In this document: positions 59,318 to 64,000 of the stretch, one piece after another | Numbering within the stretch: position 1 is the first letter of the stretch | Layout of the letters: the number at the start of each line of letters is the position of its first letter | Assembly (NCBI RefSeq): GCF_030730875.1 | Contig: NZ_JAVAMA010000007.1 | Location: 1 to 64,000, forward strand | Direction of reading: 5' to 3' | DNA length: 64,000 bases | From: Sphingomonas sp. DG1-23 | Lineage (GTDB): Bacteria; Pseudomonadota; Alphaproteobacteria; Sphingomonadales; Sphingomonadaceae | Position numbers and translations under genes: made by a program | The notes under the pieces: model-generated | Databases searched by the model: none | What the model saw: only the letters and a program-made list of their open reading frames with translations | What the model was told of the DNA's origin: nothing

Positions 59318-59965
59318 ATGACGACGGTTCGGGTGAGCGCATTCAGCATTTCGACCGATGGGTTCGGTGCCGGTGTGGAGCAGGGGCTCGACAACCCGCT
59401 CGGGCGGCGCGGCGAGGAACTGCATCATTGGGCGTTCGGGACGCGCACCTTCCGCGGAATGTTCGGCGAGGAAGGCGGATCGGACGGCGTCGACGAAAGC
59501 TATGCGGCGCGGAGCATGGCCGGACTGGGCGCGTGGATCATGGGGCGCAACATGTTCGGGCCGGTGCGCGGCGCATGGCCGGACGATAGCTGGAAGGGCT
59601 GGTGGGGCGACAACCCGCCGTATCACGTGCCGGTGTTCGTGCTGACCCACCACGCCCGGCCGCCGATCGAAATGGAAGGCGGCACGGTGTTCCACTTCGT
59701 CACCGACGGGATCGAGAGCGCGCTCGCACAGGCGCGCGCCGCGGCGGGCGAGCGCGACATCCGCATCGGCGGCGGGGTGGCGACGATCCGCGAATATCTG
59801 GCCGCGCAATTGCTCGACACGCTGCACCTGGCGGTGGCGCCGGTGCTGCTCGGGCAGGGCGAAGCGCTGTTCCACGGGCTCGACCTGAATGCGCTCGGCT
59901 ATCATGTCGCCGAGCAGGTGGCCGGCGAGAATGCAGTGCATCTGACGATCGCGCGTCGCGCCTGA
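59318..59965 (+). CDS. RibD C-terminal/DHFR-like reductase
   Basis: A 215-residue protein of the dihydrofolate-reductase-like family (RibD C-terminal domain). Visible are VSAFSISTDGFGAG, GAWIMGRNMFGPVRGAW and PVFVLTHHARPPIEMEGGTVFHFVTDGIESALAQARAAAGERDIRIGGGVATIREYLAAQLLDTLHLAVAPVLLGQGEALF. The GRNM and IGGG segments form the NADPH site. Regulated presumably by the divergent HxlR gene. Substrate unknown. Confidence 0.85.
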   Translation: MTTVRVSAFSISTDGFGAGVEQGLDNPLGRRGEELHHWAFGTRTFRGMFGEEGGSDGVDESYAARSMAGLGAWIMGRNMFGPVRGAWPDDSWKGWWGDNPPYHVPVFVLTHHARPPIEMEGGTVFHFVTDGIESALAQARAAAGERDIRIGGGVATIREYLAAQLLDTLHLAVAPVLLGQGEALFHGLDLNALGYHVAEQVAGENAVHLTIARRA

Positions 59966-60007
59966 GGGGCGGGGGGATCGTTCCCCCCGCTGCCGCTTTA
60001 TGTCGCT

Positions 60008-61672
60008 ATGGCAACGGGCGGCACATCCGAAGACGCGTGGCAGCCCGCGCCGCACGAACGCTCGCCGATGCCCGGATCGCCGCCGACGCCGTGGCATCCG
60101 CCGGCGCGGCGCGTCGCCTATGCCGCGGTCGGCGCATTGGTGGTGATGGCGGGGGCGCTGGGCAACGGCATCGTCACGGCCAATCTGCTCAATCTGCAGG
60201 GCGCGCTGGGGCTATACCAGGCTGAGATCCAGTGGCTGCCGACGGTCTATGTGATGACCAATGTCTGCGCCAACATGCTGCTGATCAAATTCCGCCAGCA
60301 ATTCGGCATCAGGCTGTTCGCGCAGATCTTCCTGATCGGGTTCGTGCTCACCACCGGGGCGCATCTGTTCGTCCACAGCTTCTGGTCGGCGGTCGCGGTG
60401 CGCGCGTTCAGCGGGATCGCGGCGGCTGCGCTGAGCACGGTGGGGCTGCTCTATTTCATCCAGGCGGTGCCCGCGAAGCACCGGCTCAAGGGGCTGGTCG
60501 CGGCGATCTCGCTGCCCCAGCTCGCGGTGCCGCTGGCGCGGCTGTTCCCCAGCGAGGCGTTCGAGCCCGACCGCTGGCAGACCCTGTATCTGTTCGAGCT
60601 GGGGCTCGCTTTGCTCTGCCTCGCCGGGGTGCGGCTGCTCGCGCTGCCGCCGGTCGAGCGGCTCAAGGTGTTCGAGCCGATGGATTTCGTGAGCTTCCCG
60701 TTGTTTGCGGGAGGCATGGCGTTGTTGTGCGCGGTGCTCGGCATGGGCCGGACCTTGTGGTGGTTCGAGGCATGGTGGATCGCGCCGGCGCTGATCGCGG
60801 CGCTGGTGCTGATCCCGATCGCAGTGGTCATCGAGCATTACCGCGCCAATCCCTTGCTCAACACACGCTGGCTGGGGAGCGGCGACATTCTTCGCTTCGC
60901 GCTGGTCGCGATCCTCGTGCGAGTCGTGCTTTCCGAACAGAGCATCGGCGCGAGCGGGCTGCTCACCGTCGTCGGCATGGGGCCGGACCAGCTGCGCGGG
61001 CTCTATCTGGTGGTGCTGCTCGCGACCGCGGCAGGCGGACTGGTCAGCGCGCTGACCATCGACCCGACCTTTCTCGGCCGGCCGATCCTGATCGCGCTGG
61101 CGCTGATCGCCTTGGGGGCGTGGCTCGATTCCGCCTCGACCAACCTCACCCGGCCGCACGACATGTATTGGAGCCAGGCGCTGCTCGGCTTCGCCGGCGC
61201 GCTGTTCATCGGCCCGGCGATGCTGGTCGGGCTGACCCGCGCGCTGCAGCAGGGGCCGACCCATTTCGTCAGCTTCTCGGCCTTGTTCGGGATCACCCAG
61301 AATCTCGGCGGGCTGTTCGGATCGGCGATGCTCGGCACCTTTCAGGTGGTGCGCGAGCGCGCGCACAGCGCCGAGATCACTGCGGGGCTCAGCCTCGCCG
61401 ACCCTTTGGTCGCGCAGCGCGTGGAGCAGAATGCCGGCGCCTATGGCCGGGTGCTGAGCGATCCCGCGCTGCGCCACGCCGAGGGCGCGGCGATATTGGC
61501 GCAACAGGCGAGCCGCGAAGCCAATATCCTCGCTTATAACGACGTCTTCCTGCTGATCGCGGCGATCGCCCTCGGCACGATCGTCTGGGCGTCGTTCCAC
61601 ATTTTCCGCGTGCGCCGCGAGAATCTCGCGTGCATCGCGGCAGCGGCAGGAGCAGCGAATGGCCGATCGTAA
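60008..61672 (+). CDS. MFS drug-efflux transporter (EmrB/DHA2-like)
   Basis: A 554-residue membrane protein with about 12-14 helices and an N-terminal 35-residue proline-rich tail. TANLLNLQGALGLYQAEIQWLPTVYVMTNVCANMLL and VSFSALFGITQNLGGLFGSAMLGTFQVVRER are typical of DHA2-family members. It overlaps an HlyD-like gene by 14 bp, the common EmrB-EmrA arrangement, so it likely works with that periplasmic adaptor. Substrates not predictable. Might be coupled to the HxlR/reductase locus upstream, with which it shares orientation. Confidence 0.85.
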   Translation: MATGGTSEDAWQPAPHERSPMPGSPPTPWHPPARRVAYAAVGALVVMAGALGNGIVTANLLNLQGALGLYQAEIQWLPTVYVMTNVCANMLLIKFRQQFGIRLFAQIFLIGFVLTTGAHLFVHSFWSAVAVRAFSGIAAAALSTVGLLYFIQAVPAKHRLKGLVAAISLPQLAVPLARLFPSEAFEPDRWQTLYLFELGLALLCLAGVRLLALPPVERLKVFEPMDFVSFPLFAGGMALLCAVLGMGRTLWWFEAWWIAPALIAALVLIPIAVVIEHYRANPLLNTRWLGSGDILRFALVAILVRVVLSEQSIGASGLLTVVGMGPDQLRGLYLVVLLATAAGGLVSALTIDPTFLGRPILIALALIALGAWLDSASTNLTRPHDMYWSQALLGFAGALFIGPAMLVGLTRALQQGPTHFVSFSALFGITQNLGGLFGSAMLGTFQVVRERAHSAEITAGLSLADPLVAQRVEQNAGAYGRVLSDPALRHAEGAAILAQQASREANILAYNDVFLLIAAIALGTIVWASFHIFRVRRENLACIAAAAGAANGRS

Positions 61673-62804
61673 CCCGCCGCCGGCCGAGGCAGCGCCGGCA
61701 GCGCCAGCCTCTCCCGCCACGACCGAAGGCGCGGACCCGCCGTCCGCGCCCGAGGCACAGCGCTGGAATCCGCCGCGGCCGAAGCCGGCCGCGTTGGTGG
61801 TGCTGGCGCTGATCCTCGTCGCCGGACTGGTCGCGATCCTCGCGGCGTGGCGGATCTGGCCGTTCGCGGGGACGACCCAGTCGACCGAGAACGCCTATGT
61901 CCGCGGGCAGGTGACGATCGTCAGCCCGCAAGTGAGCGGCTATGTCACGCAGGTGCCGGTGCAGGACTTCGCCGCGGTGAAGGCGGGCGACGTGCTCGCA
62001 CGGATCGACGACCGGATCTATCGCCAGCGCGTCGCGCAGGCGCGGGCGAATGTCGCCAATGCGCAGGCGTCGCTGGCGAACAATCCGCAACAGGCGGCTG
62101 CGCGTGCGGCGACCTTCGGGTCGCAACAGGCGGGGGTCGACGCCGCGCGGGCGCAACTGATCCGCGCGCAGGCGGACAATGCCCGGATCGAGGAACTGGC
62201 ACGGCAGGGCTTCGTCGCCAATCGCGAGCGCGACGCCAGCCGCGCGGCGCTGCGTCAGGCGCAGGCCGATCTGCGTCAGGCCGAGGCGGCGCGGACGGTG
62301 GCGCAGGAGGATGTCCGCAGCGTCGCGGTCGGCCGGGGCGGGCTGCAGGCGAGCGTCGAGGGCGCCGCGGCGGCGCTGCGGCTGGCGGAGATCGACCTCG
62401 CCAACACCGTGATCCGCGCGCCGGTGGCCGGGGAACTGGGCGAGATCGGGGTACGGCAGGGGCAATATGTCACGGCCGGCACGCAATTGATGGCGCTGGT
62501 GCCGCATCAATTCTGGGTGATCGCCAATTTCAAGGAAGCGCAGACCGCGAAGATCCGCCCCGGCGCGGTCGCGCGGTTCAAGGTCGATGCGCTGGGCGGC
62601 GCGCGGCTGACCGGACGCGTCGAGCAATTGGCGCCGGCCGCGGGATCCGAGTTCGCAGTGATCCGGCCCGACAATGCCAGCGGCAATTTCGTCAAGGTGC
62701 CGCAACGGATCGCGGTGCGGATCCGGATCGATCCGGACCAGGAGATGGCGGCGCGGCTGCGCCCGGGGATGTCGGTCGAGGCCGAGGTCGAGCTGGCAGA
62801 GTAG
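61659..62804 (+). CDS. HlyD/EmrA-type membrane-fusion protein
   Basis: A 381-residue periplasmic adaptor. A cytoplasmic Pro/Ala-rich tail (1-40) precedes one membrane helix (about 43-66). The lipoyl-like segment STENAYVRGQVTIVSPQVSGYVTQVPVQDFAAVKAGDVLARIDDRIY follows, then a coiled coil (about 120-230) and the second lipoyl half, LANTVIRAPVAGELGEIGVRQGQYVTAGTQLMALV. With the MFS protein it should form an EmrAB-like pump. No outer-membrane channel gene is in the window. Confidence 0.87.
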   Translation: MADRNPPPAEAAPAAPASPATTEGADPPSAPEAQRWNPPRPKPAALVVLALILVAGLVAILAAWRIWPFAGTTQSTENAYVRGQVTIVSPQVSGYVTQVPVQDFAAVKAGDVLARIDDRIYRQRVAQARANVANAQASLANNPQQAAARAATFGSQQAGVDAARAQLIRAQADNARIEELARQGFVANRERDASRAALRQAQADLRQAEAARTVAQEDVRSVAVGRGGLQASVEGAAAALRLAEIDLANTVIRAPVAGELGEIGVRQGQYVTAGTQLMALVPHQFWVIANFKEAQTAKIRPGAVARFKVDALGGARLTGRVEQLAPAAGSEFAVIRPDNASGNFVKVPQRIAVRIRIDPDQEMAARLRPGMSVEAEVELAE

Positions 62805-62827
62805 GCAGGCCGCCTTCCGCACCCTAT

Positions 62828-62933
62828 GTCACCCCGGGCTTGTGCCGGGGTCCACCGCGCCGCGCCGGCTGCCTTCCGTTGACGGTTCTTCGATTGCCGC
62901 CCGGTGGACCCCGGAACAAGTCCGGGGTGACGA
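62828..62933. repeat. CACCCCGG-type REP pair
   Basis: GTCACCCCGGGCTTGTGCCGGGGTC and GGACCCCGGAACAAGTCCGGGGTGACG with a spacer, between the efflux and amidase genes. Confidence 0.8.
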
Positions 62934-62998
62934 TGAAGGGGGCCTTGAGCCTGTCGCCTCAGCCACTTAGGCTGATGCCTCCAAGCTGGGGGATGCGA

Positions 62999-64000
62999 AT
63001 GAAGACGGGGTTGTTGGCGGCGCTGGCGCTGGCGGCGGGCGTTCCGGCATCGGCGCAGGAGATCGTGATCCGCGAGCTGCCTTCGGCGGTGGCGGCGTTC
63101 GAGGAGAAGTCGATCGACGATCTGCAGGCGATGATGGCGCGCGGCGAGCGGTCCAGCGCGCAGATCACCGAGCTCTATATCGAGCGGATCAGGATGCTCG
63201 ACCAGAGCGGTCCGACCCTGCGTTCGGTGATCGCCGTCAGTCCGAATGCGCTCGAACAGGCGCGGGCAAGCGACGCGCGGCGCAAGGCGGGCAAGCTCCG
63301 CGGACCGCTCGACGGCGTGCCGGTGCTGATCAAGGACAATATCGACACGAAGGAATTGCCCACCACCGCAGGCAGCCTCGCGCTCGCGGAGAACCGCACC
63401 GGCCGCGATGCCCCAATGGTCGCGCTGCTGCGCGCGCAGGGCGCGGTGATCCTCGGCAAGACCAATCTCAGCGAATGGGCGAACATCCGTTCGAACAATT
63501 CGATGAGCGGGTGGAGCGCGGTCGGCGGGCTGGTGAAGAACCCCTATGCGCTCGATCGCACCGCGTGCGGCTCGTCGAGCGGATCGGGCGCGGCAGTGGC
63601 GGCGAGCCTCGCGGCGGTTGCGGTGGGGACCGAGACCGACGGGTCGGTGGTGTGCCCCGCGGCGATGAACGGGCTGGTCGGATTGAAGCCGACGCTCGGG
63701 CTGGTCAGCCGCACTTATGTCGTGCCGATCAGCCATAGCCAGGACACGCCGGGGCCGATGGCGCGGACGGTCAAGGATGCGGCGATCCTGTTCTCGGCGA
63801 TGGTCGGCAGCGATCCGCAGGATGCGGCGACCAAAAGCGCCGACAAATATCGCAAGGATTATGCCGCGGGATTGTCGGCGGACGCGCTGCGCGGGATGCG
63901 GCTCGGCTATTGGAAGCCCGAGATGGACCGCGAGCTCGCCGCGCGGTTCGACAAGGCGCTCGACCAGCTGCGCGCTGCCGGGGCGATCCTCGTCGAAGTG
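62999..64000 (+). CDS. Amidase-signature enzyme, exported, 3' end cut off
   Basis: The first 334 codons of an amidase-signature (AS) protein; the gene runs past the window end. A signal peptide (LLAALALAAGVPASAQ) suggests a periplasmic enzyme. AS triad: Lys112 in VLIKDN, the cis-Ser in ACGSSSGSGAAV (about 192-194) and Ser216 in TETDGSVVCPA. ATG 62999 is favoured over ATG 62993 by the spacing to GGGGG. Substrate unknown; relatives are annotated as amidases of peptides or small amides. Confidence 0.88.
   Translation, partial: MKTGLLAALALAAGVPASAQEIVIRELPSAVAAFEEKSIDDLQAMMARGERSSAQITELYIERIRMLDQSGPTLRSVIAVSPNALEQARASDARRKAGKLRGPLDGVPVLIKDNIDTKELPTTAGSLALAENRTGRDAPMVALLRAQGAVILGKTNLSEWANIRSNNSMSGWSAVGGLVKNPYALDRTACGSSSGSGAAVAASLAAVAVGTETDGSVVCPAAMNGLVGLKPTLGLVSRTYVVPISHSQDTPGPMARTVKDAAILFSAMVGSDPQDAATKSADKYRKDYAAGLSADALRGMRLGYWKPEMDRELAARFDKALDQLRAAGAILVEV

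Noticed and set aside
1..64000. tRNA or rRNA genes
   Set aside because: I searched by eye for T-arm GGTTCGA-type motifs with flanking pairing and for rRNA blocks and found none convincing; a tRNAscan-SE run would settle this.

Overview
The window is a high-GC chromosomal segment from an alphaproteobacterium, most probably a sphingomonad (Sphingomonadales). Four things point there: the alphaproteobacterial synteny blocks rnd-lptC-lptA-lptB-rpoN, serC-serA-hisZ and mutY / DciA-like / DsbA-like / smc; a hisZ-dependent histidine pathway; a TonB-receptor/beta-propeller-phytase pair; and the dense CCCTCTCC-type and CACCCCGG-type palindromes between genes. I found no rRNA, tRNA, CRISPR array, transposase or phage gene. 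Most of the segment is core chromosome with short, dispersed repeat elements.

Layout. 1-5.1 kb: the tail of an FG-GAP/VCBS protein, an ATP-dependent DNA ligase, a secreted amidohydrolase, an EamA transporter, a TetR regulator and a VOC protein. 5.6-7.5 kb: a double cold-shock-domain protein with a long glycine-rich N-terminus, and a TerC protein. 7.6-12.5 kb: RNase D, the LPS-export genes lptC/lptA/lptB, sigma-54 and a small STAS/SpoIIAA-like protein. 12.6-18.9 kb: the ligase-associated MBL exonuclease and DEXH helicase (functional partners of the ligase at 0.3 kb), a two-domain retropepsin-like protease and a polyol dehydrogenase. 19-24.1 kb: hisZ, serA and serC (with a structured leader), then a secreted esterase preceded by a perfect LacI-type operator. 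24.2-28.8 kb: an extensin-like protein, a LOG protein, a membrane-anchored cytochrome c, prephenate dehydratase, and an XRE regulator followed by a membrane protein split by an in-frame TAG. 28.8-37.5 kb: a nudC / serine hydrolase / mutY overlapping operon on the minus strand, and a DciA-like / two DsbA-like / smc run on the plus strand. 37.8-42.7 kb: a minus-strand run of chorismate mutase, lipoprotein, GH130, GH13 and GT4. 42.7-50.9 kb: polyprenyl synthase, TonB receptor and phytase, HrpB helicase, an NDUFS4-like subunit and an NTF2-like protein. 51.4-53.3 kb: a small island with two toxin-antitoxin modules, one ParE-type and one Panacea/SocAB-type, the second partly AT-rich and abutting nrdB. 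53.3-58 kb: nrdB and nrdA, separated by about 1.8 kb of small hypothetical genes. 58.7-64 kb: an HxlR regulator with a divergent RibD/DHFR-like reductase, an EmrB/EmrA-type efflux pair and a truncated amidase.

Joint functions. The DNA ligase, MBL exonuclease and Lhr-core helicase probably form a dispersed DNA-repair set. LptC, LptA and LptB are part of the LPS bridge. SerC and SerA make serine. Chorismate mutase and prephenate dehydratase, 15 kb apart, supply phenylalanine precursors. The TonB receptor and phytase probably recover phosphate and inositol from phytate.

The most interesting items are: the Panacea-type toxin-antitoxin pair whose antitoxin start codon overlaps the nrdB stop; a palindromic repeat that has become part of the HrpB coding sequence, and another forming the tail of a DUF559 protein; a candidate structured RNA between the cytochrome c and pheA genes; an array of TTGACACG repeats upstream of the ParE module; and the amber-split membrane gene next to an XRE regulator.
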